Shown here: one piece after another, positions 25,676 to 34,333 of the stretch
Layout of the letters: the number at the start of each line of letters is the position of its first letter
Numbering within the stretch: the first letter of the stretch is position 1
From: Streptosporangium pseudovulgare
GTDB lineage: Bacteria > Actinomycetota > Actinomycetes > Streptosporangiales > Streptosporangiaceae
Assembly (NCBI RefSeq): GCF_014648055.1
Contig: NZ_BMQJ01000001.1
Location: 776,741 to 840,740 of the forward strand
Direction: 5' to 3'
DNA: 64,000 bases
Translations under genes and position numbers: made by a program
Notes under the pieces: generated by a model
The model's input: the letters and a program-made list of their open reading frames with translations, nothing else
What the model was told of the DNA's origin: nothing
Databases searched by the model: none

Positions 25676-27828
25676 CCACCGAGACCGCCGGGGACACCGG
25701 AGAGGCCACCGCGACCGACGGAACCACCGGGGTCTCCGGGATCGCCGGGATCGCCGGGATCGCCGGGATCGCCGAGATCACAGCGATCACAGCGATCACC
25801 ACGGCCGCCCCGGCCACCCCGGCCGCCGGAACCGCCGTGCCCCTCGCCACCCCGGTGATCGCCGCGTCGGCCGTGACCGTCGCGCCGGCCGGGATGACCG
25901 GCCTGGCCGGACGCGCCGCGCTCGCCCTGGACGCGGCGTGCGAGCACCTGCTCGGCCTGCAGTCCCCCGAGGGGTGGTGGAAGGGCGAGCTGCAGACCAA
26001 CGTGACCATGGACGCCGAGGACCTGCTGCTGCGGGAGTTCCTCGGCATCCGCACCGAGGAGGACACCGCCGCGTCGGCCCGGTGGATCCGCTCCGAGCAG
26101 CGCGGCGACGGGACGTGGGCCACCTTCCACGACGGGCCCGGCGACCTGTCCACCACGGTGGAGGCGTACACGGCGCTGCGACTCGCCGGCGACCCGCCCG
26201 ATGCCGCCCACATGCGGGCCGCGGCCGGTTTCGTCCGGGACATGGGAGGCGTCGAGGCGGCCCGGGTGTTCACCCGGATCTGGCTGGCGCTGTTCGGGCG
26301 GTGGCCGTGGGAGCGGCTTCCGGCGCTCCCCCCGGAGATGATCTTCCTGCCGCCGTGGTTCCCGCTCAACGTCTACGACTGGGCCTGCTGGGCCCGGCAG
26401 ACGGTCGTGCCGCTCACCGTCGTGGCCGCCCACCGGCCCGTGCGGCCGCTCCCGTTCGACCTGGGCGAGCTGCGCACCGGCCGCCATCCCGGCGGGCGGC
26501 CCCGCCCCGGATGGGAGGCGGCGTTCACCACCCTCGACCGGGTCCTGCGCCGGTACGAGCGGCGGCCCGTCCCGGGCCTGCGGCGGGCCGCGCTGCGCCG
26601 CGCCGCCGAGTGGATCGTCGCGCGGCAGGAGGCCGACGGGTCGTGGGGCGGCATCCAGCCGCCCTGGGTGTACTCGCTGATCGCCCTTCACCTCCAGGGC
26701 TACCACCTCGACCACCCGGTGATGCGGAAGGGCGTGGGGGCGCTCGACCGCTTCACGATCAGGGACGGCGGGACCCGCAGGCTGGAGGCGTGCCAGTCCC
26801 CGGTGTGGGACACCGTGCTCGCGGTCAACGGCCTGCTGGACGCGGGCCTGCCCGGCGACCACCCGGCCCTGCTGCGGGCCGCCGGCTGGGTGCTCGCCGA
26901 GGAGATCCGCGGGCCGGGCGACTGGTCGGTGCGACGGCCGGACCTGCCGCCCGGCGGGTGGGCGTTCGAGTTCGACAACGACGGCTACCCCGACATCGAC
27001 GACACCGCCGAGGCGGTCCTCGCCCTGCGCCGGGTGCGCCACCCGGGGGTACGGCCGGCCGTCGACCGGGCGGTGCGCTGGATGACCGGCATGGCCTCCC
27101 GCGACGGCGGCTACGGCGCCTTCGACGCCGACAACACCCGCGTGCTGTGCACGAAGCTGCCGTTCTGCGACTTCGGCGAGGTCATCGACCCGCCGTCCGC
27201 CGACGTCACCGCCCACGTCGCCGAGGCGCTCGCCCACGAGGCCCCCGGCTCCCCCGCCCTGCGGCGGGCCGTGGTGTGGCTGCTGCGGGCGCAGGAGGCC
27301 GGCGGGTCGTGGTTCGGCCGCTGGGGCGTCAACCACGTCTACGGCACCGGGGCGGTGGTGCCCGCGCTCGTCGCGGCCGGCGTGCGGCCGGACGGCCCCT
27401 GGATCCGGCGGGCCGTCGCCTGGCTGGAGCGCCACCAGAACGCCGACGGCGGCTGGGGCGAGGACCTCCGCTCCTACACCGACCCGGCGTGGATCGGGCG
27501 CGGCGCGTCCACGCCCTCGCAGACGGCGTGGGCGCTGCTGGCGCTGCTCGCCGCCGGGGAACGCTCGCCGGCGGTGGACCGGGGCGTGGCGTGGCTGGCC
27601 GACCACCAGCGGCCGGACGGCACGTGGGACGAGCCGTACTTCACCGGGACCGGCTTCCCCGGCGACTTCTCCATCAACTACCACCTCTACCGGCTCGTCT
27701 TCCCGGTCAGCGCGCTCGGCCGCTACCTGGGCCGGGAGCGGCGGGCCGATACGGGAAGCGGCCCCTCCCCGGACAGGGCGGACCGGGAGCGGCGGGCCGG
27801 TGCGGGGGGCGGGGAGGTGCCGCCGTGA
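25672..27828 (+). CDS. shc: Squalene-hopene cyclase
   Basis: A 718-residue class II triterpene cyclase that folds squalene into hopene/hopanol at the membrane. The catalytic acid motif DIDDTA is at residues 441-446. Several QW motifs are visible (for example GSWFGRWGVNHVYGTGAVVP and DGGWGEDLRSY). The enzyme is longer than typical cyclases because about 70 N-terminal residues are a Thr/Ala/Gly/Ile low-complexity tract containing repeated GIA triplets (25737-25765). An internal ATG at 25894 (codon 75) would remove it, but the ATGA coupling with hpnE favours the upstream start. The stop overlaps the next gene as GTGA. Confidence 0.96.
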   Translation: MTTETAGDTGEATATDGTTGVSGIAGIAGIAGIAEITAITAITTAAPATPAAGTAVPLATPVIAASAVTVAPAGMTGLAGRAALALDAACEHLLGLQSPEGWWKGELQTNVTMDAEDLLLREFLGIRTEEDTAASARWIRSEQRGDGTWATFHDGPGDLSTTVEAYTALRLAGDPPDAAHMRAAAGFVRDMGGVEAARVFTRIWLALFGRWPWERLPALPPEMIFLPPWFPLNVYDWACWARQTVVPLTVVAAHRPVRPLPFDLGELRTGRHPGGRPRPGWEAAFTTLDRVLRRYERRPVPGLRRAALRRAAEWIVARQEADGSWGGIQPPWVYSLIALHLQGYHLDHPVMRKGVGALDRFTIRDGGTRRLEACQSPVWDTVLAVNGLLDAGLPGDHPALLRAAGWVLAEEIRGPGDWSVRRPDLPPGGWAFEFDNDGYPDIDDTAEAVLALRRVRHPGVRPAVDRAVRWMTGMASRDGGYGAFDADNTRVLCTKLPFCDFGEVIDPPSADVTAHVAEALAHEAPGSPALRRAVVWLLRAQEAGGSWFGRWGVNHVYGTGAVVPALVAAGVRPDGPWIRRAVAWLERHQNADGGWGEDLRSYTDPAWIGRGASTPSQTAWALLALLAAGERSPAVDRGVAWLADHQRPDGTWDEPYFTGTGFPGDFSINYHLYRLVFPVSALGRYLGRERRADTGSGPSPDRADRERRAGAGGGEVPP

Positions 27829-28640
27829 CCGCCCTGCTGGTCTGCACCGCCCTGGGGATCGAGGCGCGGGCCGTACGGCACGGCCTGCCGGCCGGGGACG
27901 CGCTGGTGCTCCGCACCGGGATGGGACCGGAGCGGGCCGCGCGGGCGGCGGCGCGGCTGCCGTCCGCGGACGCGCTGGCCGTGGCCGGATTCGGCGGCGC
28001 CGTGCGGGAGGACCTGCGTGCGGGCGACGTGCTGGTGGCGACCGAGGTCCGCTTCGGGGAGCGGGCGCTGCCCTGCCCCTGGGCGCCGCTCCTCGCCGCC
28101 GAGCTGGCCCGGCACGGCCTGCCGGTGCGGACCGGGCCGCTGGTGACCTGCGGCCACGTGGTGACCGGCGCCGAACGGGGGCTGCTCGCCGAGCGGGGGG
28201 CGCTGGCCGTCGACATGGAGACCTGGCCGCTCGCGGAGGCGGCGGGCGGCCTGCCGTTCGCCGCGCTGCGCGTCATCGCCGACACCGCCGACGTCCGGTC
28301 GCCGTGGGCGGTCCCGGCGTACGGCGTCGTGGCGTACCGGGTGCTGCGGCGGATCGGCCCGGCGCTGGTCCGCTGGGCGGCACACGCCTCCGGCGCCGAC
28401 CACACGACGGGCGCCGACCACACGACGGGCGCCGACCGCGCGGCGGACGACGACCACGTGATGGACGACGACCACACGACGGGCGCCGACCGCGCGATGG
28501 ACGCCGACCGCGCGGCGGACGCCGACCGCGCGGCGGACGACGACCTCGCGACGGGCGCCGGCCGCGGAACAGGACCGGACGCGGACGACGGCTCCGCGCC
28601 CCGGAAAGAACGTCCGTTTCCGTCATCCAGGGAGGGGTGA
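27825..28640 (+). CDS. hpnG: Hopanoid-associated phosphorylase/nucleosidase (HpnG-like)
   Basis: A 271-residue protein of the nucleoside phosphorylase/MTAN fold, expected to release adenine from adenosylhopane on the way to ribosylhopane. Visible are ALLVCTALGIEARAVRHGLP, the VAGFGGAVREDLRAGDVLVA region, and the catalytic LAVDMETWPLAEAAG. Residues 1-185 cover the whole enzyme. The remaining 85 are an Asp/Ala/His/Thr tail built from GADHTT and ADRAADD repeats (28389-28560). The GTG start overlaps the shc stop. Confidence 0.85.
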   Translation: MTALLVCTALGIEARAVRHGLPAGDALVLRTGMGPERAARAAARLPSADALAVAGFGGAVREDLRAGDVLVATEVRFGERALPCPWAPLLAAELARHGLPVRTGPLVTCGHVVTGAERGLLAERGALAVDMETWPLAEAAGGLPFAALRVIADTADVRSPWAVPAYGVVAYRVLRRIGPALVRWAAHASGADHTTGADHTTGADRAADDDHVMDDDHTTGADRAMDADRAADADRAADDDLATGAGRGTGPDADDGSAPRKERPFPSSREG

Positions 28641-28645
28641 TCCGG

Positions 28646-29650
28646 ATGGCGATGCCAGTACGCCAGTGCCTGCGCATCGGCGGTTACATCCTCGGCCAGC
28701 GACTTCGCGGGCGGACGAGGTTCCCGCTCCTGCTGGAGCTGGAGCCCCTGTTCGCGTGCAACCTGGCCTGTTCGGGCTGCGGGAAGATCCAGCATCCCGC
28801 GGGGGTGCTGAAACAGCGCATGGACGTCGCGCGGGCCGTGGCCGCCGCCGAGGAGTGCGGCGCTCCCATGGTGTCGATCGCGGGCGGGGAGCCGCTGATG
28901 CACCCGCGGATCGGGGAGCTCGTCCGGGAGCTGGTCTCCCGGAAGAAGTACGTGTTCCTGTGCACCAACGCGCTGCTGATCCCGCGCAAGATCGACGAGT
29001 TCGAGCCCTCGCCGTACTTCGCCTGGACGGTCCACCTGGACGGCCTGCGCGAGCGTCACGACGAGTCCGTGTGCAAGGAGGGGGTGTTCGACGCGGCCGT
29101 CGCCGCGGTCCGGGAGTGCCGGCGGCGCGGCTTCCGGGTCACCACGAACACCACCTTCTTCAACACCGACAGCCCGCAGACCGTCATCGAGGTGCTCGAC
29201 TACCTCAACGACGAGCTGAAGGTCGACCAGATGATGATCTCCCCCGGGTACGCGTACGAGAAGGCGCCCGACCAGGACCGCTTCCTCGGCGTGCGGGAGA
29301 CGCGGGAGCTGTTCCGCAAGGCGTTCTCCGGCGGGAACCGGCGGCGGTGGAGGTTCAACCACACGCCCCTGTTCCTGGACTTCCTGGAGGGCAGGGCCGA
29401 CTTCCCGTGCACGGCCTGGGCCATCCCGTCCTACTCGGTGTTCGGCTGGCAGCGGCCCTGCTACCTCATGGCCGACGGCTACGCGGCGACCTACCGGGAG
29501 CTGCTGGAGGAGACCGACTGGGATTCCTACGGACGGGGCCGCGACCCGCGGTGCGCCAACTGCATGGCCCACTGCGGATACGAGCCGACGGCCGTCTTCG
29601 CCACGCTGTCCTCCCTGCGGGAGTCGCTGCGTGCGCTGCGCGAGGCCTGA
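28646..29650 (+). CDS. hpnH: Adenosyl-hopene transferase HpnH (radical SAM)
   Basis: A 334-residue radical SAM enzyme that joins a 5'-deoxyadenosyl radical to hopene, making adenosylhopane. The 4Fe-4S cluster motif C-x3-C-x2-C is at Cys38, Cys42 and Cys45 (LFACNLACSGCGKIQHP), followed by VSIAGGEPLMHPRI. A C-terminal cysteine cluster (CANCMAHCGYEPTA) is typical of HpnH. A strong GGAGG precedes the ATG and overlaps the end of hpnG. This is the last gene of the operon on this strand. Confidence 0.95.
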   Translation: MAMPVRQCLRIGGYILGQRLRGRTRFPLLLELEPLFACNLACSGCGKIQHPAGVLKQRMDVARAVAAAEECGAPMVSIAGGEPLMHPRIGELVRELVSRKKYVFLCTNALLIPRKIDEFEPSPYFAWTVHLDGLRERHDESVCKEGVFDAAVAAVRECRRRGFRVTTNTTFFNTDSPQTVIEVLDYLNDELKVDQMMISPGYAYEKAPDQDRFLGVRETRELFRKAFSGGNRRRWRFNHTPLFLDFLEGRADFPCTAWAIPSYSVFGWQRPCYLMADGYAATYRELLEETDWDSYGRGRDPRCANCMAHCGYEPTAVFATLSSLRESLRALREA

Positions 29651-29670
29651 ACCGGCCCCCGGGGCGCCAC

Positions 29671-29770
29671 CGTTCCGCGGGCGGCGGAGGTCACCGTCGG
29701 ATGTGCGGCGGCGGTCACCGTCCCGCGGGCGGCCGAGGTCACCGTCGGGTGTGCGGCGGTCACCGTTCCG
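29671..29770. repeat. 48/45-bp tandem duplication across a gene end
   Basis: The segment 29671-29718 is repeated with few changes (and one 3-base deletion) at 29719-29763, and its first ten bases appear again at 29764. The second copy and the ten-base remnant carry the last codons and TGA of the minus-strand SDR gene, so the gene's 3' end has apparently been copied downstream. Confidence 0.85.
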
Positions 29771-30494
29771 CGGACAGTCCGGCGAGCGCCCGGAAGGGGC
29801 CGGGGGCCGCGCCCCTCAGCCGAGCCGGGAAGCGCAGCCAGCCGGGGACGTACGACTCGGTACGGCCGCGCTCGACGGCCGTGACGATCGCCCGGGCGAC
29901 CCGCTCGGCGGGGATCGGCGCCGGCCACCGGCGGGTGTACGGCGTGCCGCGCCGTTCGAAGAACGGGGTGTCCACCACGCCGGGCAGCACGACCGACACG
30001 CCGACCCCGCGCAGCTCGTACCGGAGGCTCTCGGCGAAGCAGAGGAGGCCGGCCTTGGTCGCCGCGTACACCGCCTCCCCCGGCACGCCGACCGCCCCGG
30101 CGATCGACGCGACGAAGACGACGTGTCCCCGCCCGCGTTCCACCATGGCGGGCAGCAGGAGGCGGGTCAGCCGGATGGGGGCGGTCAGGTTGCCCGCGAC
30201 CAGGCGTTCGATGGCGTCGTCCGGCATCGTCTCCAGCGGCCCGGCCCACCCGGCGCCGGCGTTGGCGACCAGGACGTCCACCGGCCCGGCCCGCCGGGCC
30301 AGGTCCGCGGCGTCCGTCACCAGGTCGCCGGCCAGCGCCCGCCCGCCGGTCCCGGCGGCGACGGCGTCCAGCCTGCCGGGGTCGCGGCCGGCCAGCACCA
30401 GGCGGGCCCCGGCCGCCGCCATGGCCCGCGCGGTCGCGGCCCCGATGCCGGACGACGCGCCGGTGATCAGCACACGGGCGCCCGCGATTCTCAT
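29760..30494 (-). CDS. Short-chain dehydrogenase/reductase
   Basis: A 244-residue Rossmann oxidoreductase: VLITGASSGIGAATARAMAA (cofactor motif T-G-x3-G-x-G), the NAG-type strand VLVANAGAG, the catalytic serine in FVASIAGAVG, and YAATK (Tyr-x3-Lys). The polar residue in LVLAGRDPGRL suggests NADP(H). Start taken as ATG 30494; GTG 30500 is an alternative. It is convergent with hpnH, so it is not part of the hopanoid operon. Substrate unknown. Confidence 0.88.
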   Translation of the reverse strand: MRIAGARVLITGASSGIGAATARAMAAAGARLVLAGRDPGRLDAVAAGTGGRALAGDLVTDAADLARRAGPVDVLVANAGAGWAGPLETMPDDAIERLVAGNLTAPIRLTRLLLPAMVERGRGHVVFVASIAGAVGVPGEAVYAATKAGLLCFAESLRYELRGVGVSVVLPGVVDTPFFERRGTPYTRRWPAPIPAERVARAIVTAVERGRTESYVPGWLRFPARLRGAAPGPFRALAGLSAER

Positions 30495-30817
30495 GGTCAC
30501 ACCACCCTCGTCACCGGGGGGAGACCGGAACATCATCAACGCCGTCAACGCCGTCTCCGGCGTCCTTCCCCGCGGCGGCCCGCCGTACGCGTCGCCGCAC
30601 CGGTGAGGCGCCGGAGACGTGGGGAGCGGAGCAGGGCGTGTCCGGGGCGTCCGGGGTATGGGGAGCGGAGGGGCCGAGCCGCGGCGGCGGGCGAGGGCCG
30701 GGGAGGCAGGAGGGCGGGCCGATGGCCGGAGTGAGCGAGACAGAGGCGGATCGGTGACCGGAGTGAGCGAGACAGAGGCGGATCGGTGACCGGAGTGAGC
30801 GGGACGGAGGCGGGCCG
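30495..30817. other. Intergenic region with a 32-bp tandem repeat
   Basis: About 320 bases between the divergent SDR and methyltransferase genes. At 30726-30821 a 32-bp unit (beginning ccggagtgagcgagacagag) occurs three times, copies starting at 30726, 30758 and 30790. The last copy is diverged and abuts the GTG start at 30818. No gene is seen. Confidence 0.85.
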
Positions 30818-31462
30818 GTGAGCGGGACGGCGGTGCGGCACCCCGTCTTCGCGCGCTGTTACATCGGCGTCAGCGAGACGCTGGAGCGGCTCGGCCTGGC
30901 CGGGCGCCGCCGGGAGCTGCTGGCCGGCCTGTCCGGCCGGGTGATCGAGGTCGGGGCGGGGAACGGCCTGAACTTCGCCCACTACCCGCCGGCCGTGACC
31001 GGCGTGCTCGCCGTCGAGCCGGAGCCGGAGCTGCGCCGCCGGGCCGCGCGGGCGGCGCGCCGGGCCCCGGTCCCGGTCGAGGTGGTCGCCGGGCTGGCCG
31101 ACCGGCTTCCCGCCCGGGACCGGAGCTTCGACGCCGCGGTGGCGTCGCTGGTGCTGTGCTCGCTGCCCGACCCGGTGGCCGGGCTGCGGGAGGTGCGCCG
31201 GGTGCTCGTCCCCGGCGGGCGGCTGCGCTTCCTGGAGCACGTGCGCGCCGACTCCCCCGGCCTGGCCCGCGTCCAGCGCCTGCTGGACGCGACGGTCTGG
31301 CCCCGGCTGGCGGGCGGCTGCCACACCGGCCGGGACAGCGCCGCGGCCGTCCGGGCGGCCGGGTTCACCATCACCGCGCTGGACCGGTTCGTCTTCGCCG
31401 GGGTCCCCACCCCGATCTCCGTCCTCGTTCTCGGTACGGCCTCGGCCCCGCCCGCCGGCTGA
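30818..31462 (+). CDS. Class I SAM-dependent methyltransferase
   Basis: A 214-residue protein. The SAM motif is VIEVGAGNGLNFAHYPPAVT, followed by VLAVEPEPELRRRA (acidic strand-2 end). Then come SFDAAVASLVLCSLPDPVAG and LVPGGRLRFLEHVRADSPGL, a combination typical of small lipid- or phospholipid-type methyltransferases (UbiE/METTL7-like). The start is GTG at 30818; an out-of-frame copy of the start sequence lies 23 bases upstream within the repeat. Substrate not determined. Confidence 0.85.
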   Translation: MSGTAVRHPVFARCYIGVSETLERLGLAGRRRELLAGLSGRVIEVGAGNGLNFAHYPPAVTGVLAVEPEPELRRRAARAARRAPVPVEVVAGLADRLPARDRSFDAAVASLVLCSLPDPVAGLREVRRVLVPGGRLRFLEHVRADSPGLARVQRLLDATVWPRLAGGCHTGRDSAAAVRAAGFTITALDRFVFAGVPTPISVLVLGTASAPPAG

Positions 31463-31630
31463 CCTCCGTCCGGACCGGCACCGGATCGGAGCCGTCCCGC
31501 CGCGTCCGGCTCGTATCCCCCATCGCATCCGGCCCATTCCGGTGTCCCGGACCCGCCCGTGACCTCGTGTTTCCCGGCTGCCGACGCCCCGGGTTGGCGG
31601 GGCTTCCCCGTTCCCCCTATCGTGCGCGCC

Positions 31631-32929
31631 ATGACCGACGATGGGCGCTCGGCCCACATCCTCGACGTGCTGGTCACCGAGTTCGGTGACGCCATGAAGC
31701 GCGACCCCGCCGCCTTCCGGCGCAAGTTCCGGAAGATGGCCGCCTCCCCCTTCGCCTTCTACCGCGGCAGCGCGGCCCTGTTCTACGCGGACATGACGGG
31801 GTCGTTCGCCGACGACGCGTTCCTCGACGAGCGGACGAGGCGGGTGTGGATCCACGGTGACCTGCACGCCGAGAACTTCGGGACCTACATGAACGCCTCG
31901 GGCGTCCTGGTCTTCAACGTCAACGACTTCGACGAGGCGTACGTCGGCCCCTACGTCTGGGATCTCAAGCGGTTCGCGGCCAGCGTCGCGCTCATCGGAT
32001 ACGCCAAGGCCCTGTCGGACGAGGCGATCACCGGCCTGGTGACCGGCTTCGCCCACGCCTACCTGACCGAGCTGACCGCCATCTCCGAGGGCGGGGACGA
32101 CGCGATCGGCTCGCTGACCCTGGAGACCACCACCGGCGTGCTCCACCGGGTGCTGCAGCTCGCCCGGCTGAACACGCGGGTGGCGCTGCTGGACGCCGAG
32201 ACCACCGTCGAGGACTTCGACCGCAGGTTCGCCGTGATGGAGGGCCGCCGCCCCGTCGACGACGAGACCCGGCAGGCGGTGGAGGCGGCCTTCCGCGACT
32301 ATCTGACCACGCTGCCCGAGGTCTCGCCGGTCGAGCACAGGATCAAGGACTTCGCGCTCCGCACGGGCGTCGGCATCGGCTCGGCGGGGCTGCCGTCGTA
32401 CAACATGCTGCTGGAGGGCCACACCCAGGCCCTGGAGAACGACGTCATCCTTTATATGAAGCAGGCGCAGGTCCCGGCGGTCGCCCGGTACATCACCGAC
32501 GAGCGGGTGAGCGGCTACTTCAGGCACCAGGGCCACCGTACGGCCGAGTCGCAGCGGGCCCTGCAGGCGTACGCCGACCCCTGGCTCGGCCACACCACGC
32601 TGAACGGCGTGGGCCAGCTCGTGGCCGAGGTCTCCCCCTACTCCGCCGACCTCGACTGGGGCGACGTCAACGAGCCCGAGGACCTCGCCTCGGTGATCGG
32701 GGACCTGGGCCGGGCGGTGGCCCGCATGCACTCGGTGGCCGACGACGAGTCCAGCCACGACCTGGTCGACTTCTCCACCGAGGACGCGATCGTCGCGGTG
32801 ATCGGCGGCGACGCCGCCGGTTTCACCGCCATGCTCGTCGGCTTCGCGCACGCCTACGGCGTGCGGGCCAGGGCCGACCACCAGCTCTTCGTGGATCTCT
32901 TCCGCAACGGCCGTCTCCCCGGCCTCTGA
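31631..32929 (+). CDS. DUF2252 family protein
   Basis: A 432-residue protein with the family's kinase-like fragments: [31 protein letters not shown], and [21 protein letters not shown] later segment is [30 protein letters not shown] and NDFDE resemble the catalytic and metal loops of aminoglycoside-phosphotransferase-like enzymes, but the true activity of DUF2252 is unknown. The ATG at 31631 is preferred over an upstream start at 31559. It stands alone on this strand. Confidence 0.88.
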   Translation: MTDDGRSAHILDVLVTEFGDAMKRDPAAFRRKFRKMAASPFAFYRGSAALFYADMTGSFADDAFLDERTRRVWIHGDLHAENFGTYMNASGVLVFNVNDFDEAYVGPYVWDLKRFAASVALIGYAKALSDEAITGLVTGFAHAYLTELTAISEGGDDAIGSLTLETTTGVLHRVLQLARLNTRVALLDAETTVEDFDRRFAVMEGRRPVDDETRQAVEAAFRDYLTTLPEVSPVEHRIKDFALRTGVGIGSAGLPSYNMLLEGHTQALENDVILYMKQAQVPAVARYITDERVSGYFRHQGHRTAESQRALQAYADPWLGHTTLNGVGQLVAEVSPYSADLDWGDVNEPEDLASVIGDLGRAVARMHSVADDESSHDLVDFSTEDAIVAVIGGDAAGFTAMLVGFAHAYGVRARADHQLFVDLFRNGRLPGL

Positions 32930-33051
32930 CCGCGCCCGCGCGACCCGCCCTGGATGCTCCGGACGCTCCGGACGTCCGTACGGCGGGCCGCGCGGGCAGC
33001 CGTGCCGGGCCGTGTCCTGCCGTGCCGGGCCGAAGACCGTGCCGGGCCGTG

Positions 33052-33237
33052 TCAGACCTCGGTCGGCCTCTCGTAGCCCTCGGCCTCCCCGTAGACGTGC
33101 TCGTCGGGGTCGGACTCCGGCTGGCCCGCCGGGTCGGTCTCCGACGTGGTGAACTCGCCCGCGATGTCGGGCTCGGCGTACGCCTCGGGATCGTCCCGCC
33201 GGTCGGCGAGCGACCTGTTCTCCTCTGGCTGTGACAT
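33052..33237 (-). CDS. Small acidic hydrophilic protein
   Basis: A 61-residue protein, [20 protein letters not shown] and onward, rich in Glu/Asp/Pro with no hydrophobic core, so probably disordered and soluble. A GGAGGAGG-type ribosome site just upstream and a clean start argue it is real. It follows the ABC transporter operon on the same strand, 82 bases after the last ATPase gene. Function unknown. Confidence 0.6.
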   Translation of the reverse strand: MSQPEENRSLADRRDDPEAYAEPDIAGEFTTSETDPAGQPESDPDEHVYGEAEGYERPTEV

Positions 33238-33319
33238 GTGTTCCCCTCCTCCTCGTGCGGGGAGGATGTGCCCGCCGGGAGCCGGTGTATGTCCCGGCGG
33301 GCTCGGAAGGGCGCGGGCG

Positions 33320-34333
33320 TCAGGAGCGGGCCGGGGCGGTGGCCTCCGCGTAGTGGCAGGCCACGTGGGCCTCCCCCGACGACGGCGCGGCGGGCAGGAT
33401 GTCCAGGAGCTGAGACCTGCACCGCCCGTCCACCCCCGCCTCGGCCGCTGCTCCGGAGGCGAGGACCTGGCAGCGCGGGTGGAAGCGGCAGCCGCCGGGG
33501 ATGCGGGTCGGGTCCGGCGGCTCGCCGCCCAGCACCACGGGCTCGGGCGACTCCGGCAGTACCGACAGCAGCGCCTGGGTGTAGGGGTGCGACGGCGAGG
33601 TCAGGATCTGCTCGACGGGCCCGGACTCGACGATCCGGCCGAGATACATCACCGCGACGCGGTCGGCGATGTTCCAGGCCAGTCCGAGGTCGTGCGTGAC
33701 GACCAGCGCCGACAGGCCCAGCTCGTCGCGCAGCCGCAGCAGCAGGGCGAGGATCTCCCCGCGCACCGAGGCGTCCAGCGAGGCCACCGGCTCGTCGGCG
33801 ATCAGCACCCCGGGGTCGAGGGCCAGCGCGCCGGCGATGACGACGCGCTGGCGCTGGCCGCCGGACAGCTCGTGCGGGTAGGACTGCAGGAACCGCTCGG
33901 GCGGGCGCAGCCCGGCCCGGGACAGCGCCGAGACGACCCGCTCGTGCTCGTCGGCCATGCCGTGGATGCGCGGTCCCTCGGCCACCGCCTCGTAGACGGT
34001 GTGCCGGGGGTTGAGCGACCCCATCGGGTCCTGGAGCACCAGCTGCACCTCGCGCCGGTAGGCCTTCAGGGCCCGCGAGGAGTAGTTCAGTGGGGCGCCG
34101 TCGTAGCGGACCTCACCGGAGGTGGGGCGCTCCAGCCCGAGCAGGGTGCGCGCCAGGGTCGTCTTGCCGCAGCCGGACTCGCCGACCAGGGCGACGATCT
34201 CCCGCCGGCCGACGGCGAGGTTGACCCCGTCGACCGCGCGGGCGCGCCGTCCACGCGCGTTGAACTCCACGCGCAGGTCACGGGCCTCCAGCAGGGGGGT
34301 CTCGGCGTCCGTGCCGCCGTTTCGCCCGTTCAC
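33320..34333 (-). CDS. Oligopeptide/nickel-type ABC transporter ATP-binding protein (DppF/OppF-like)
   Basis: A 337-residue ATPase. Walker [22 protein letters not shown]-loop QDPMGSLNP, signature LSGGQRQRV, Walker [18 protein letters not shown] and the switch histidine in [10 protein letters not shown] are all present. The C-terminal Cys-containing extension GGCRFHPRC is the oligopeptide/dipeptide family domain. The GTG start overlaps the stop of the preceding ATPase gene. It supplies energy to the two permeases encoded upstream in the operon. Confidence 0.93.
   Translation of the reverse strand: MNGRNGGTDAETPLLEARDLRVEFNARGRRARAVDGVNLAVGRREIVALVGESGCGKTTLARTLLGLERPTSGEVRYDGAPLNYSSRALKAYRREVQLVLQDPMGSLNPRHTVYEAVAEGPRIHGMADEHERVVSALSRAGLRPPERFLQSYPHELSGGQRQRVVIAGALALDPGVLIADEPVASLDASVRGEILALLLRLRDELGLSALVVTHDLGLAWNIADRVAVMYLGRIVESGPVEQILTSPSHPYTQALLSVLPESPEPVVLGGEPPDPTRIPGGCRFHPRCQVLASGAAAEAGVDGRCRSQLLDILPAAPSSGEAHVACHYAEATAPARS

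Noticed and set aside
25198-27684. 828-codon open frame on the minus strand
   Set aside because: It mirrors squalene-hopene cyclase and hpnE; the translation has no domain and is Arg/Pro/Gly-rich.
30726-30821. Possible CRISPR-like array
   Set aside because: Units are contiguous with no unique spacers and there are no cas genes; it is a simple tandem repeat. The same reasoning rejects 5863-5952 and 28389-28560.
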